64,000 nucleotides of DNA from Paenibacillus glycanilyticus (GCF_030161375.1 NZ_BSSQ01000008.1:62001-126000), one strand, 5' to 3'; positions 16,635 to 26,982 are shown, counted from the stretch's first letter. The notes: a model not told the origin generated them from the letters alone. A program made the numbers and translations.

Positions 16635-17909
16635 TTAATGATTCCGATTGCTTTCCCACTTATTCCGATTACTATTTCCCCGATCGTGGTTCCGTTCGTT
16701 ATCCCGCTCGGTTTTCCAAGTCCAGCTCTCCAGCTTGTTAGCGTTTTTTGAGCTATTATTTTTGCCGGAGTTGTTTTTTTTGCCATTATCGTCGTCGGAT
16801 TCCGAGTTGCTCCAGCGGTCATTTCTATTATTAGACCAATCCCCGTTCCGCTTCTTATCATCATCCTTGCCAGATGGCTTGGTTGGTGAAATCGGCTTCA
16901 CGGGGCGATTAGGTTTATTGGCTGATTGGTTTCGATCCTTCGACCAGATCGGTTTCTCCGATGGACTTGGTCTTAACGGACGCGGCGGATTCGTTTCTTT
17001 TGCCGGGTTCGCTTTGACAGCGTTTTTATTTGGAACCGTTGTTGCTGTTGCCGTTGCGGTTTTGTCGGCAGCCGGAGTGGCTGTGGCTTGTTTTTTGCTT
17101 TTCTTTTCTTTGGCAACAAGCTCTTTCAGCTTTTCTTTGCTAGCGCCTTGCTCGACAATTTTTTTAACGCCGCCGGCTTTTTCAGTTACCTCTGCAATCG
17201 ACTGGGCTTTTAACTGCTCCAGCTCGATCTCGTATCCTTCGTCTTTGGCCATTAAGTAGACGGCCATCTTGCCGGACGAGATTCCGTTTGCCTTCGCTTC
17301 GTCCCGAACCTCGGTCGGCACGGACAGCACCGTAACGTTTGCTTCTTTTGTCGAATCAATCTGCTTGATGGTATCTTTCACTTTTTGATCAACCGCGCCG
17401 GCTACCGTTTGTTCAAGATCATCGGCATTGTTTAGAGCGAGGCTCGTAATTACGATATCCTTATCCGGTTTGTCCAAGTAATGCTCTGATGCAACGGTGC
17501 TCATTATGGAAGCAGCCACTGTCTCAAGAGGTTTTCCTTTATAGTCCAGCTTGCTTACGATTGCCTGTCCGTCGCCGTTTAGACCTTTAAGCTCCTGCAC
17601 GCGCTGCTGTTTATCCACGCCAAGCTCGATGCTTGGATTAATGTCGAGACTCACGTAAGCGACTACGGGATGCGCTTCAGCAGTAGTGAGGTAAAAGAAA
17701 GGAAGGAAGAACAGCAAGACCGCTGCCGCTGCACCTGAATACCAATAGACCTGTTTCGGCTTGCGCTTAGGCGCCGAGGTCTCTGCCGGAATCGTTGTTT
17801 CTTCACCGATTCGCATATGGGACTGTTGCGGGATTGAAATGAATTGGCCATCCGCCGTCATAACAACAGCTTTTTTGTTGTCTAAAGAGAGAATAATCCC
17901 TCGTTTCAT
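16635..17909 (-). CDS. rsgI: Anti-sigma-I factor RsgI
   Basis: A 424-residue single-pass membrane protein. Residues 1-50 are the cytosolic RsgI_N domain (MKRGIILSLDNKKAVVMTADGQF) that holds SigI, residues 55-76 the membrane span, and about 80-240 the extracytoplasmic domain. The sequence DINPSIEL at 89-96 contains the Asn-Pro bond (91-92) at which RsgI proteins self-cleave before regulated intramembrane proteolysis. The outer tail from about residue 260 is low-complexity: Thr/Ala-rich, then Pro/Lys, then Asn/Lys/Arg/Ser-rich, without a recognisable carbohydrate-binding domain. The start overlaps the sigI stop in ATGA, so the two are translationally coupled. Confidence 0.92.
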   Translation of the reverse strand: MKRGIILSLDNKKAVVMTADGQFISIPQQSHMRIGEETTIPAETSAPKRKPKQVYWYSGAAAAVLLFFLPFFYLTTAEAHPVVAYVSLDINPSIELGVDKQQRVQELKGLNGDGQAIVSKLDYKGKPLETVAASIMSTVASEHYLDKPDKDIVITSLALNNADDLEQTVAGAVDQKVKDTIKQIDSTKEANVTVLSVPTEVRDEAKANGISSGKMAVYLMAKDEGYEIELEQLKAQSIAEVTEKAGGVKKIVEQGASKEKLKELVAKEKKSKKQATATPAADKTATATATTVPNKNAVKANPAKETNPPRPLRPSPSEKPIWSKDRNQSANKPNRPVKPISPTKPSGKDDDKKRNGDWSNNRNDRWSNSESDDDNGKKNNSGKNNSSKNANKLESWTWKTERDNERNHDRGNSNRNKWESNRNH

Positions 17910-18700
17910 AATCCCGCCTCCTTCCCTGGCATTGGTATAGATATATTTAAGTAATCGTATAAGTAAGGATATGTACCGTTCACAATAAGAGATATGGCAA
18001 TAATGTATTTACGGTTTCGTTCCACCGTTTTCCTGGAAACGCCGCATAGCTCCGTCAACTCTTTGACCGGCAACTTGCCCGATACATACAGTTGTGCGAA
18101 CAACTCGCGCTGCCCGGCTAGCGTTTGGGCAATTCGCTGCAGCAACTGGCGGGAATCGGCATGCTTAGGCGAACATTCCGCCAGCTCCATGAATGAAATC
18201 TGGAACTGCTGAAGTTCCTTGGAAAATTCCTCGATCTCAAGCCGTCTGTCATCGCCATCCTGCTTAAGCTGATAGGCGTTCATAGCCATCTTCGTATCAA
18301 TCGGATTATAAGTCTGTTCCTCTTCGTCCTGCTGGTCAAATGCCGTATACGGCACCGTCTTTAGATGACGCTGCTCCTTGCGCACGTAATCAATCAACCT
18401 GCGGCGCATAACCGTCTCCGCGAAACTAAGGAAAGATCTGCCCGATTCCGGAGAGAATTGCGTAATGGCCTCATTAAAAGCCGTCAACGCTACGCTAAAC
18501 TCATCATCTCTAGTCGGGTCCACATAACGCTTGCTGAAGCCGCTGGTAACCTTGGCCACATAGGGCTTGTAATCGGCAATAAACTTCTCTCTCAGCTGTT
18601 CATCGCCTTCTTGAATTTGTTTAATGATTTGTTCAGGAGCTATTCTTTCATCATGCGCAGCTTGTGCGGCGGTTTTTCTCCGCAAAAACCGTTTGAACAT
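17906..18700 (-). CDS. sigI: RNA polymerase sigma factor SigI
   Basis: A 264-residue sigma-70-type factor of the SigI group. The N-terminal half carries region 2 (EQIIKQIQEGDEQLREKFIADYKPYVAKV, FSVALTAFNEAI, RRRLIDYVRKEQRH) and the C-terminal part a region-4-like helix-turn-helix (GKLPVKELTELCGVSRKTVERNRKYIIAI). SigI responds to heat or envelope stress in Bacillus and to polysaccharides in cellulolytic clostridia. The ATG at 18700 follows AGAGGAGG. It is directly followed by rsgI, the expected anti-sigma. A SigI-like promoter lies upstream, suggesting autoregulation. Confidence 0.95.
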   Translation of the reverse strand: MFKRFLRRKTAAQAAHDERIAPEQIIKQIQEGDEQLREKFIADYKPYVAKVTSGFSKRYVDPTRDDEFSVALTAFNEAITQFSPESGRSFLSFAETVMRRRLIDYVRKEQRHLKTVPYTAFDQQDEEEQTYNPIDTKMAMNAYQLKQDGDDRRLEIEEFSKELQQFQISFMELAECSPKHADSRQLLQRIAQTLAGQRELFAQLYVSGKLPVKELTELCGVSRKTVERNRKYIIAISLIVNGTYPYLYDYLNISIPMPGKEAGL

Positions 18701-18727
18701 GAAGATTATCCTCCTCTCTGTATAAGT

Positions 18728-18757
18728 TTCGATAGTGTGGTTTCTTTTTTAGGGGGT
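18728..18757 (-). promoter_or_regulatory. Candidate SigI-dependent promoter of sigI-rsgI
   Basis: On the minus strand ACCCCC (18757-18752) and CGAA (18731-18728) are the two sequence elements reported for SigI promoters in Bacillus. They are separated here by 20 nt and end 27 nt before the sigI ATG. The boxes are short, so this rests on their position in front of sigI. Confidence 0.5.
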
Positions 18758-18836
18758 TCCATCTTAGCAAATGTTAGAAATATGAGAAAAAAGATGAGAA
18801 ACTATCAGACAGCCGTCTGCTACAATCCATTTACTA

Positions 18837-18864
18837 TAAAAAAAGCCCCCGGCTCCGGAGGCTT
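18837..18864 (-). terminator. Terminator of the CxxC protein gene
   Basis: On the minus strand the hairpin AGCCTCCGGAGCCGGGGGCT is followed by seven Ts, 23 nt past the stop at 18887. Confidence 0.85.
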
Positions 18865-18886
18865 AACTTTGATAAATCCATAAAAG

Positions 18887-19303
18887 TTAAACAGAAGTTC
18901 GTCGCTGCCGTAGTTTATTCCGTCTTCCGCTTAACATGCCAAGACGCGTCTTTAGCTCATTTTCCCATGCCTCATCGCCAATTTGCTTTGCAAAGCTTAA
19001 CAAATCAAGCGACATATCGATTTGGCTAAGAACAACATCCATAGGTTCCTCATTTTCGTTATTCACGCAGTTCTCATATAACGCTTTGCCTTCCTGTTCC
19101 ACGTAATCCGTGAAATCAACCTCGGCAGCGCCATCCCCATGCGCATATTCAGCCAAAATTTCATATTCATTCTCGATCAAATAATGTATCTCTACTCGGT
19201 GGCAGACGGGACAAAACAAAATCGGTACATTATGAATATGGGTACGCATATGCTTCAAAGTGCCTTTCGTTCCGATCATACTCGCTCCACAACAAAAGCT
19301 CAT
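18887..19303 (-). CDS. Conserved hypothetical with YgiT-like zinc-ribbon cysteines
   Basis: A 138-residue protein that I cannot assign a function. The N-terminus has two Cys pairs, MSFCCG and FCPVCHRVE, separated by about 25 residues, the pattern of a small zinc ribbon as in YgiT-type antitoxin N-termini. The middle is acidic, and the last 20 residues are very basic (RRNKLRQRRTSV), which could bind nucleic acid. There is no MqsR-like toxin gene beside it, so a toxin-antitoxin role is not supported. The ATG at 19303 has AGGAGG upstream. It stands alone with its own terminator. Confidence 0.7.
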   Translation of the reverse strand: MSFCCGASMIGTKGTLKHMRTHIHNVPILFCPVCHRVEIHYLIENEYEILAEYAHGDGAAEVDFTDYVEQEGKALYENCVNNENEEPMDVVLSQIDMSLDLLSFAKQIGDEAWENELKTRLGMLSGRRNKLRQRRTSV

Positions 19304-19467
19304 CGGGCGACAACCTCCTAAACGATAATTCTCACTTCGTAAGGATTAACTTCATTCGCGCATGCTTACTTCTCAACTTATTCGCTTCTCTATTTCAAAA
19401 TTCCTGCTTTACAAGCATAATCCGGCTGCTTTCTACATGCAAACCAGGATTTACCTCCTATTTACAC

Positions 19468-19508
19468 AAAAAAAAGATCCCGTATCGCAAATGCGATACG
19501 GGATCTTT
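19468..19508 (-). terminator. Terminator of the peroxiredoxin gene
   Basis: A perfect 14-bp stem (GATCCCGTATCGCA and its complement) followed by eight Ts on the minus strand, directly past the stop at 19522. The rest of the gap from 19304 shows nothing else. Confidence 0.95.
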
Positions 19509-19521
19509 AGCAGGTAAAACC

Positions 19522-20070
19522 TTATTTCGCAACCAGATGTTGTTGACCTGGTTTCCAGTTCATTGGGCACAGACCGCCGGATTGCAGAGCTTGCAATACG
19601 CGGAGAGTCTCGTCAACGCTACGGCCAACGTCGTTATGGTTAACGACTTGGTATTTCACTTCGCCTTCTGGATCGATGATGTAAAGGCCGCGCAGTGCAA
19701 CGCCTTCTTCTTCGATCAGGACGCCGTAGTCACGAGCAACGCTCTTCGTGATGTCAGCAGCGAGCGGGAAGCTCAATTGGCCAAGGCCATTGTCGTTAAC
19801 TGGCGTGTTGATCCAAGCACGGTGGCTGTGCTTGCTGTCAACGGATACGCCAAGAACTTCTGTATTCAGGGCTTTGAATTGCTCGGAAGCAAGGCTCAAA
19901 GCTGTAATTTCAGTTGGGCAAACAAATGTGAAGTCGAGAGGATAGAAGAACAATACCAGCCATTTACCTTTGTAATCAGCAAGGGATGCTGTTCCGAAAT
20001 CTTTACCGTCACCTGTTGCTGTTTCCATTGTGAAATCTGGAGCCGGACGGCCTACCAAACGCTCTGCCAT
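19522..20070 (-). CDS. 2-Cys peroxiredoxin (AhpC/TSA family)
   Basis: A 182-residue thiol peroxidase reducing H2O2 and organic peroxides. The peroxidatic Cys51 lies in DFTFVCPTE and the resolving Cys168 in GGLCPMNW, the typical 2-Cys arrangement. Start taken at the ATG at 20070, nine nt after AAGGAGG; the reading frame continues upstream without a further good site. No AhpF or thioredoxin reductase gene is adjacent, so the reductant is unknown. Its promoter lies beside a perfect PerR box, so peroxide induction is expected. Confidence 0.95.
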   Translation of the reverse strand: MAERLVGRPAPDFTMETATGDGKDFGTASLADYKGKWLVLFFYPLDFTFVCPTEITALSLASEQFKALNTEVLGVSVDSKHSHRAWINTPVNDNGLGQLSFPLAADITKSVARDYGVLIEEEGVALRGLYIIDPEGEVKYQVVNHNDVGRSVDETLRVLQALQSGGLCPMNWKPGQQHLVAK

Positions 20071-20143
20071 AATACAATTCCTCCTTAACCTATCCAACAT
20101 ATTTATAGTTAATGTCACTACTAAGCTGTGACTTACTTATAGA

Positions 20144-20172
20144 ATAGTAACACCAGCCTATAATAAAGTCAA
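20144..20172 (-). promoter_or_regulatory. Sigma-A promoter of the peroxiredoxin gene
   Basis: TTGACT (20172-20167), 17-nt spacer, TACTAT (20149-20144) on the minus strand, giving a leader of about 65 nt. Confidence 0.7.
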
Positions 20173-20191
20173 TATTAGAATCGGTATTAAT

Positions 20192-20206
20192 TTATAATTA
20201 TTATAA
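20192..20206. promoter_or_regulatory. PerR box
   Basis: On the minus strand TTATAATAATTATAA matches the 15-bp Bacillus PerR consensus TTATAATNATTATAA at every position. It lies 20 nt upstream of the -35 box of the peroxiredoxin promoter and just after the leuB stop codon. The position upstream of the -35 is less usual than an overlap but is compatible with repression. Confidence 0.85.
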
Positions 20207-20217
20207 ACAAGGAATGA

Positions 20218-21297
20218 TTAACGATTCATTGCGGCAACGATCAGATCGCCCATTGCCGTTGTACCGATTGCCGTGCTCTTGTCAACGGCGATATCGCCTG
20301 TGCGATGACCGGCATCAAGGACGTTTTTAACCGCATCTTCAATAACTTGAGCCGCTTCATGATAGCCGAATGTGAGGCGGAACATAAGAGCAACGGACAG
20401 AACCGTAGCAATTGGGTTCGAGATGCCTTGTCCGGCAATGTCAGGAGCGGAACCGTGTACCGGCTCGTATAGGCCAAAGCTGCCTTCGCCAAGGGAAGCG
20501 GAGGAGAGCATGCCGATCGAACCTGTCAGCATAGCTGCTTCGTCGCTTAGAATGTCGCCGAACATGTTTTCCGTTACGATAACGTCAAAGCTGGATGGAC
20601 GGCGGAGCAATTGCATCGCGCAGTTGTCTACGAGTACATGCTCGAGTTCAACTTCCGGATATTCCGGAGCGATCCGGTTAACCACTTCGCGCCACAGACG
20701 GGAAGTTTCAAGAACGTTTGCTTTATCAACGGAAGCCAGACGTTTGCTGCGAGTCATCGCAATGTCGAAAGCTTGGCGAACGATACGTTCAACCTCTTGC
20801 ACGTTGTACACGCAAGTATCCACCGCTTCTTCGCCGTTTGCGCCTTCGCGACGGAACTTCTCGCCGAAGTAGATGCCGCCAGTCAGCTCGCGCACAACGA
20901 TCAGGTCAGTGCCTTCAAGAACTTCAGGCTTCAGAGTGGATGCTTCTTTCAGGCAGTCGAATACGTTTGCCGGGCGGATGTTCGAGAACAAGCCCAATGC
21001 TTTACGGATGCCGAGAAGACCTGTTTCCGGACGAAGCTCTTTCGAGTTGTTGTCCCATTTCGGACCGCCTACAGCACCAAGCAATACGGCGTCGGCTTTC
21101 TTACAAATATCAAGCGTCTCTTGCGGAAGCGGCGTGCCTTTCTCGTCGATTGCGATGCCGCCGAACAGACCATGTTCGAATTCAAATTGGTAACCGAAGA
21201 GCTCCTCGGTTTTTTTCATAACTTTAAGCGCCTCGCCAACAACCTCTGGACCGATACCGTCGCCGGCGATGACAGCGATTTTTTTCACTTCTGACAT
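20218..21297 (-). CDS. leuB: 3-isopropylmalate dehydrogenase
   Basis: A 359-residue NAD-dependent decarboxylating dehydrogenase, third step of leucine synthesis. Family marks: IAVIAGDGIGPEV, the substrate arginines in GLLGIRKALGLFSNIRP, VRELTGGIYFGEK, the Lys/Asp catalytic region (SVDKANVLETSRLWREVV), NMFGDILSDEAA with the Mg ligands, and the NAD-binding GLYEPVHGSAPDIAG. Length is normal. It is the last gene of the branched-chain block and ends with no clear terminator before the PerR-controlled gene. The usual partners leuC and leuD are not here. Confidence 0.97.
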   Translation of the reverse strand: MSEVKKIAVIAGDGIGPEVVGEALKVMKKTEELFGYQFEFEHGLFGGIAIDEKGTPLPQETLDICKKADAVLLGAVGGPKWDNNSKELRPETGLLGIRKALGLFSNIRPANVFDCLKEASTLKPEVLEGTDLIVVRELTGGIYFGEKFRREGANGEEAVDTCVYNVQEVERIVRQAFDIAMTRSKRLASVDKANVLETSRLWREVVNRIAPEYPEVELEHVLVDNCAMQLLRRPSSFDVIVTENMFGDILSDEAAMLTGSIGMLSSASLGEGSFGLYEPVHGSAPDIAGQGISNPIATVLSVALMFRLTFGYHEAAQVIEDAVKNVLDAGHRTGDIAVDKSTAIGTTAMGDLIVAAMNR

Positions 21298-21432
21298 AAC
21301 TGAACACTCCTCTTATTCGCTCTAGTAAGCTATTCTCATTCTGTTATCATTTGTACCACATTTCTAGCAAGAGTACCAAGATATAAAATCTATCATCTTT
21401 ATAGGTGGTGCTTATAAAGGCGGTTCAACCCG

Positions 21433-21834
21433 TTAATCTTCAATTAACTTCACATGATATTGCCGGCTGCGCGGCCCGTCAAACTCGCAGAAATAGATGC
21501 TTTGCCAAGTGCCAAGCACAAGCTTGCCGCCGTTAATGATAACCGTCTGGCTTGTTCCGGTTGTAAGAGCCTTCAAATGGGAAGCCGTGTTGCCTTCTGC
21601 ATGACGATATTTCGGATGCTCCCATGGGTATACCTCGTTCAGCCGCATCAGAATATCATGCTTCACATCCGGATCCGCATTCTCTTGAATGGTAATCCCG
21701 GCCGTCGTGTGCGGGCAATATACAACGGCAAGACCGCTTTGGATGCCCTCCCGCGCCACAATAGACGCAATCTTACGCGTAATATCGAACATTTCGTCTC
21801 TTCTGGACGTTTGCAAATCTTCGGTAAAGAACAT
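21433..21834 (-). CDS. yjbQ: YjbQ family protein (UPF0047)
   Basis: A 133-residue protein of the small YjbQ family, some members of which have thiamine-phosphate synthase side activity; the true role is unsettled. The family signatures are present: [32 protein letters not shown] and [16 protein letters not shown]. The ATG at 21834 has GGGGTGA ten nt upstream; the frame extends to 21861 only through a TTG. It lies between leuA and leuB on the same strand, but a terminator separates it from leuA and a 135-nt gap from leuB. Its presence inside a leucine block is unusual. Confidence 0.9.
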   Translation of the reverse strand: MFFTEDLQTSRRDEMFDITRKIASIVAREGIQSGLAVVYCPHTTAGITIQENADPDVKHDILMRLNEVYPWEHPKYRHAEGNTASHLKALTTGTSQTVIINGGKLVLGTWQSIYFCEFDGPRSRQYHVKLIED

Positions 21835-21875
21835 AACGGTACGGTCACCCCTATCTATCAATAAGCTGGTTATAA

Positions 21876-21917
21876 AAACAGCCCCCTGCGGTTGAGTTCA
21901 TCAACTTCAGAGGGCTT
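21876..21917 (-). terminator. Terminator between leuA and yjbQ
   Basis: On the minus strand AGCCCTCTGAAGTTG pairs with CAACCGCAGGGGGCT (G-U pairs and one mismatch), followed by GTTTTTAT. It directly follows the leuA stop, so leuB expression depends on read-through or a separate promoter. Confidence 0.75.
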
Positions 21918-21923
21918 ACCGGG

Positions 21924-23468
21924 TTAGATCAGGCTCATCTTGTCGCGGCGTCCAGGAGACTTACGCTTCTCAATGAGACGGTTCAGCGCGTCGATGTAAG
22001 CACGTGCGCTAGCTTCAAGAATGTCCGTGCTGAGACCGCGTCCATGTGCAGAAGTATCATCTTGCTTCAGCACGACGTGAACCTCGCCTTGCGCATCCTT
22101 GCCCTGCGATACGGACTTGATGGAATAATCCTCAAGCTCAACCGCTTCAGCCGTTACTTTATCAATCGCATTGTAGATCGCGTCTACCGAACCGTTGCCA
22201 ATCGCCACTTCTTCGCGGGTCTCGCCTTCCGTCGTGCGGATGCGGACCGAAGCGCTTGGCGTCGACTGGTTGCCGTAGCTCACTTGAATCGCTTCAAGCG
22301 TGTAGACTTCCGGCGTATCGATCAGCTTCTCCTCCAAGAAAGCGCGGATATCTTCATCCGTTACATGCTTCTTGCGGTCAGCCAAATCCTTAAACTTCGC
22401 GAAAGCAACGTTAACGGCTTCCTCATCCAGCTCGTAACCGAGGTCAATCAGTTTCTCGCGGAAAGCATGACGGCCGGAATGTTTGCCAAGCACAAGCTTG
22501 GAATCATGAAGACCGATTGTATCCGGAGAAATAATCTCGTAAGTCGTTTTCTCCTTCAACATGCCGTCCTGATGAATACCCGATTCATGAGCGAACGCAT
22601 TCGCGCCAACAATCGCTTTATTGCCAGGAATGACCATGCCGGTCAATTTGCTGACAAGGCGGCTTGTTTTTGCGATTTCTTTCAGGTTCAAGCCTGTTTT
22701 TGCACCAAAATAATCCGAACGAGTCTCAAGCGCAAGCGCAATCTCCTCAAGAGCCGTATTGCCCGCGCGTTCGCCAATACCGTTGATCGTACCTTCGATC
22801 TGATCGGCGCCGTTCAGGATTGCGGCGAGGGCGTTAGCCGTTGCCATGCCAAGATCGTCATGGCAATGCGCGCTGAGCTGGATTTTTTCGATATTTGGTA
22901 CATTCTCCTTCACCGTCTTGAAGATGTTGCCGTATTCGATCGGATTCATGTAACCAACCGTGTCCGGAAGATTCACGACAGAAGCGCCTGCGCGAATCGC
23001 CATGTCCGTCATTTGGCAGATGAAATCAAGTTCGGTACGTCCTGCATCCTCAAGCGAGAATTCGATTTTGCTGAAATATTTCTTCGCGTACAGAATCGCG
23101 CGTTCAGCCGTTTCCAATACCTGCTCCTTCTCCATCCGAAGCTTATGCTTGCGGTGGATCGGGCTCGTAGCGAGGAACACGTGAATGGAAGGATCCTGTG
23201 CGCCTTTTAATGCTTCACGTACCGCGTCAATATCCTGTTCGCGGGAGCGTGACAAGCCGATAATCGTAGCATTCTTAACTGCGCTCGCAACCGCATTCAC
23301 AGCAGCCAAGTCGCCTGGTGATGCTGCAGGAAAACCTGCTTCAATCCGGTCAACGCCAAGCTTCTCGAGCTGGAGCGCGATCTCAACCTTTTCCTTCGTG
23401 TTCAGGTTAACACCGGGAGATTGCTCTCCATCACGAAGCGTCGTGTCAAAAATATAAATTTTTCGCAT
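21924..23468 (-). CDS. leuA: 2-isopropylmalate synthase
   Basis: A 514-residue enzyme condensing acetyl-CoA with 2-ketoisovalerate, first committed step of leucine synthesis. The HMGL-like TIM barrel starts with [17 protein letters not shown], and the metal site [12 protein letters not shown] and the [12 protein letters not shown] signature are present. A long C-terminal LeuA dimer domain (about residues 375-500) is the leucine-binding regulatory part, so allosteric feedback is expected. The ATG follows GGAGGTG. A 73-nt structured element lies just in front. A terminator follows the stop. Confidence 0.97.
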   Translation of the reverse strand: MRKIYIFDTTLRDGEQSPGVNLNTKEKVEIALQLEKLGVDRIEAGFPAASPGDLAAVNAVASAVKNATIIGLSRSREQDIDAVREALKGAQDPSIHVFLATSPIHRKHKLRMEKEQVLETAERAILYAKKYFSKIEFSLEDAGRTELDFICQMTDMAIRAGASVVNLPDTVGYMNPIEYGNIFKTVKENVPNIEKIQLSAHCHDDLGMATANALAAILNGADQIEGTINGIGERAGNTALEEIALALETRSDYFGAKTGLNLKEIAKTSRLVSKLTGMVIPGNKAIVGANAFAHESGIHQDGMLKEKTTYEIISPDTIGLHDSKLVLGKHSGRHAFREKLIDLGYELDEEAVNVAFAKFKDLADRKKHVTDEDIRAFLEEKLIDTPEVYTLEAIQVSYGNQSTPSASVRIRTTEGETREEVAIGNGSVDAIYNAIDKVTAEAVELEDYSIKSVSQGKDAQGEVHVVLKQDDTSAHGRGLSTDILEASARAYIDALNRLIEKRKSPGRRDKMSLI

Positions 23469-23497
23469 TTGTGCCTTACACCTCCGGGAACAGAATC

Positions 23498-23570
23498 ATC
23501 CCGGTTCGCTCAAGAGCGCGTGACAGGCAGGCAAGGAACCTAACCTGCGCGCACTCCGGCGAACCGGGAT
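23498..23570 (-). other. Structured RNA element between ilvC and leuA
   Basis: Perfect 12-bp arms ATCCCGGTTCGC (minus strand, 23570-23559) and GCGAACCGGGAT (23509-23498) enclose a GC-rich interior with further partial pairing. No T tract follows, so it is not a terminator. It ends about 15 nt before the leuA ribosome binding site. A role in mRNA processing or stability of the ilv-leu transcript is inferred. Confidence 0.6.
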
Positions 23571-23606
23571 AATGGATCTGCGGGTTATGATTATATTACT
23601 TCTTTA

Positions 23607-24695
<1,089 letters not shown>

Positions 24696-24727
24696 TTATT
24701 ATAGTTGGTTTTAATGTTGATTATTAA

Positions 24728-25213
24728 CTAACGTACGTTACCGCGGTTAAGCGCTGTTACACCAGTACGGGAAAGCTCGCGGATGCCATAAGGCTTCAAC
24801 AGCTCGATCATGGCATCAATTTTTTCGGTATCGCCGATAACTTGTACGATAAGCGAATGAGTGCCGATATCCACAACCGCTGCGCGGAACGTATCTACTA
24901 CGCCCAGAATTTCCGGACGGGACGACGGCTCGGCGCTTACTTTAATAAGGGCAAGCTCGCGGGATACCATTGGGTTGGAGCTAAGATCAACAACTTTGAT
25001 AACATCAATCAGCTTGTACAGCTGTTTTGTAATCTGCTCGAGCGTATGGTCATCGCCGGTAGTGACGATAACCATACGGGACAAGCCCTGCTCTTCGCTT
25101 GCACCTACGGTAATGCTCTCAATATTGTAGCCGCGGCGTCCGAACAAGCCGGATACGCGTTGCAGAACGCCGGGCTGATCGTTGACAATTACTGCGATCG
25201 TGTGCTTTTTCAT
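24728..25213 (-). CDS. ilvN: Acetolactate synthase small (regulatory) subunit
   Basis: A 161-residue regulatory subunit. The N-terminal ACT domain (HTIAVIVNDQPGVLQRVSGLFGRRGYNIESITVG) binds valine for feedback control, and the ALS_ss_C domain follows from about residue 85. It activates the large subunit. The start overlaps the ilvB stop by 4 nt (ATGA), giving translational coupling. The length is typical. Confidence 0.96.
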   Translation of the reverse strand: MKKHTIAVIVNDQPGVLQRVSGLFGRRGYNIESITVGASEEQGLSRMVIVTTGDDHTLEQITKQLYKLIDVIKVVDLSSNPMVSRELALIKVSAEPSSRPEILGVVDTFRAAVVDIGTHSLIVQVIGDTEKIDAMIELLKPYGIRELSRTGVTALNRGNVR

Positions 25214-26961
25214 TCTGCATCCCCCATGATCATCTGATCGATCGTGCTACCCTGTGCTACCATCGGGTACACGTTCTCGTCTCTCCGAACTACGAATTCG
25301 ACCACTGCAGGGCCAGGATGGCTAAGCGCCTCTTCCCATGCAACTTTCGCTTCTTCCTTGTTCGAAGCGCGGAAGCCTTTCACGCCGTAAGCTTCTGCCA
25401 GCTTCACGAAGTCAGGGCTGCCTGCAAGATCGATATGGCTGAAGCGATTCTCGTGAATCAGCTCTTGCCATTGACGAACCATACCCAGTACCTGATTATT
25501 CAGGATGACGACCTTAACCGGAATGTTGTTGATCGCGCAAATCGCAAGCTCTTGCGCGCACATTTGCATGCCGCCGTCACCGTTGATCGATACAACGACG
25601 CGATCCGGATTCGCCATTTGGGCGCCAATCGCGGACGGGAAACCAAAGCCCATTGTGCCAAGTCCGCCGGATGTTACCCAGGAGCGAGGTTTGTTGAATT
25701 TATAATATTGCGCGGCCCACATCTGATGCTGGCCTACGTCTGTCGTTACGATCGCGTCGCCGTTTGTTGTTTCGTGGATCATCTCCACAACCCACTGCGG
25801 CTTGAGCTCTGTATCCGAATCTTTGTAGCTGAACGGATATTGCGCTTTCGACTCTTGAATCTGCTCGCGCCAAGCATCTGCTTTGTCAGCGCGCTTCGCA
25901 AGCAGGTTGGCTTGCTGCAGAACAGTCTTCACGTCGCCTACGATAGGAATATCGGTAGGAACGTTTTTGCCGATCTCCGCCGGATCAATATCGATGTGGA
26001 CGATTTTTGCCAGTGGCGCGAAGCCGGCCAGCTTGCCCGTTACGCGGTCATCGAAGCGAGCACCTATATTAATAAGAAGGTCTGCAGATTGAATCGATTT
26101 GTTCGCCGTGTACGTACCGTGCATACCCGGCATGCCGAGCCACAGATCATTGCCGCTTGGGAAGCCCCCGAGACCAAGCAATGTTGTCGTGATAGGAATA
26201 TCGGTTTTTGTTACGAACTCCAGCAATTCCTCATGCGCACCGGAATAGACAACTCCGCCGCCTGCAAGAATGAGCGGACGCTCGGACGCTTCGATCGCTT
26301 TGATCAATTTGTCAACTTGCAGCTTGTTAGGGGATACTGTTGGATTGTAGCCGCGAATGCTCACTTCCGTTACCGGTTTGAACAAGGTTTTCGCTGCCGA
26401 GACATCCTTCGGAATGTCGATCAGTACCGGGCCTTTGCGTCCTGTGTTCGCGATATGGAAGGCTTCATGGATGATGCGCGGGAGATCCTCAACATCACGA
26501 ACCATGTAGCTGTGTTTCGTAATTGGCATTGTAATGCCCGTAATGTCAGCTTCTTGGAAAGCATCCGTACCGATCAGTGACGAAATAACATTACCCGTGA
26601 TAACAACGAGTGGCACAGAATCCATATAAGCCGTTGCGATCCCCGTTACGAGGTTCGTTGCGCCAGGACCGGAAGTTGCGATACATACGCCAACCTTGCC
26701 GCTTGCGCGAGCATAACCGTCTGCCGCATGAATCGCGCCTTGCTCATGTCTTGTAAGGACGTGGTTGAAATCGGAGAACCCGTGCATCGCATCGTAGATG
26801 TACAATACGGCACCGCCTGGATAACCAAACACGCAATCGACGTCTTCCAGCACCAAACTGCGGAGTAATATTTCAGAACCGGAGATTACTTCAGGCTTAC
26901 TCATCCGTTCTTTAACTTCTTCTTTAGACTTTAACGTTACAGAAACACTTTGCGTGACCAT
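25210..26961 (-). CDS. ilvB: Acetolactate synthase large (catalytic) subunit
   Basis: A 583-residue thiamine-diphosphate enzyme joining two pyruvates, or pyruvate and 2-ketobutyrate. Seen: GYPGGAVLYIYDAMH at the start of the PYR domain with the catalytic Glu in ALTRHEQGA-like context (VLTRHEQGAIHAADGYARASGKVG), the FAD-binding middle domain (GARFDDRVTGK), and the TPP/Mg site GDGGMQMCAQELA...ILNNQVLGMV. The ATG at 26961 follows GAGGAGG. The first 25 residues are a divergent extension. It is the first structural gene after the T-box leader. Confidence 0.97.
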   Translation of the reverse strand: MVTQSVSVTLKSKEEVKERMSKPEVISGSEILLRSLVLEDVDCVFGYPGGAVLYIYDAMHGFSDFNHVLTRHEQGAIHAADGYARASGKVGVCIATSGPGATNLVTGIATAYMDSVPLVVITGNVISSLIGTDAFQEADITGITMPITKHSYMVRDVEDLPRIIHEAFHIANTGRKGPVLIDIPKDVSAAKTLFKPVTEVSIRGYNPTVSPNKLQVDKLIKAIEASERPLILAGGGVVYSGAHEELLEFVTKTDIPITTTLLGLGGFPSGNDLWLGMPGMHGTYTANKSIQSADLLINIGARFDDRVTGKLAGFAPLAKIVHIDIDPAEIGKNVPTDIPIVGDVKTVLQQANLLAKRADKADAWREQIQESKAQYPFSYKDSDTELKPQWVVEMIHETTNGDAIVTTDVGQHQMWAAQYYKFNKPRSWVTSGGLGTMGFGFPSAIGAQMANPDRVVVSINGDGGMQMCAQELAICAINNIPVKVVILNNQVLGMVRQWQELIHENRFSHIDLAGSPDFVKLAEAYGVKGFRASNKEEAKVAWEEALSHPGPAVVEFVVRRDENVYPMVAQGSTIDQMIMGDAE

Positions 26962-26982
26962 TAGTCATCCTCCTCTCGAAAA

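Noticed and set aside
18887..19303. YgiT-type antitoxin
   Set aside because: The zinc-ribbon pattern is similar, but there is no adjacent MqsR-like toxin and the C-terminus lacks an obvious HTH.
22044..23210. 388-codon open frame opposite leuA
   Set aside because: The minus strand encodes an intact LeuA; the plus frame has no ribosome site and shadow-like composition.
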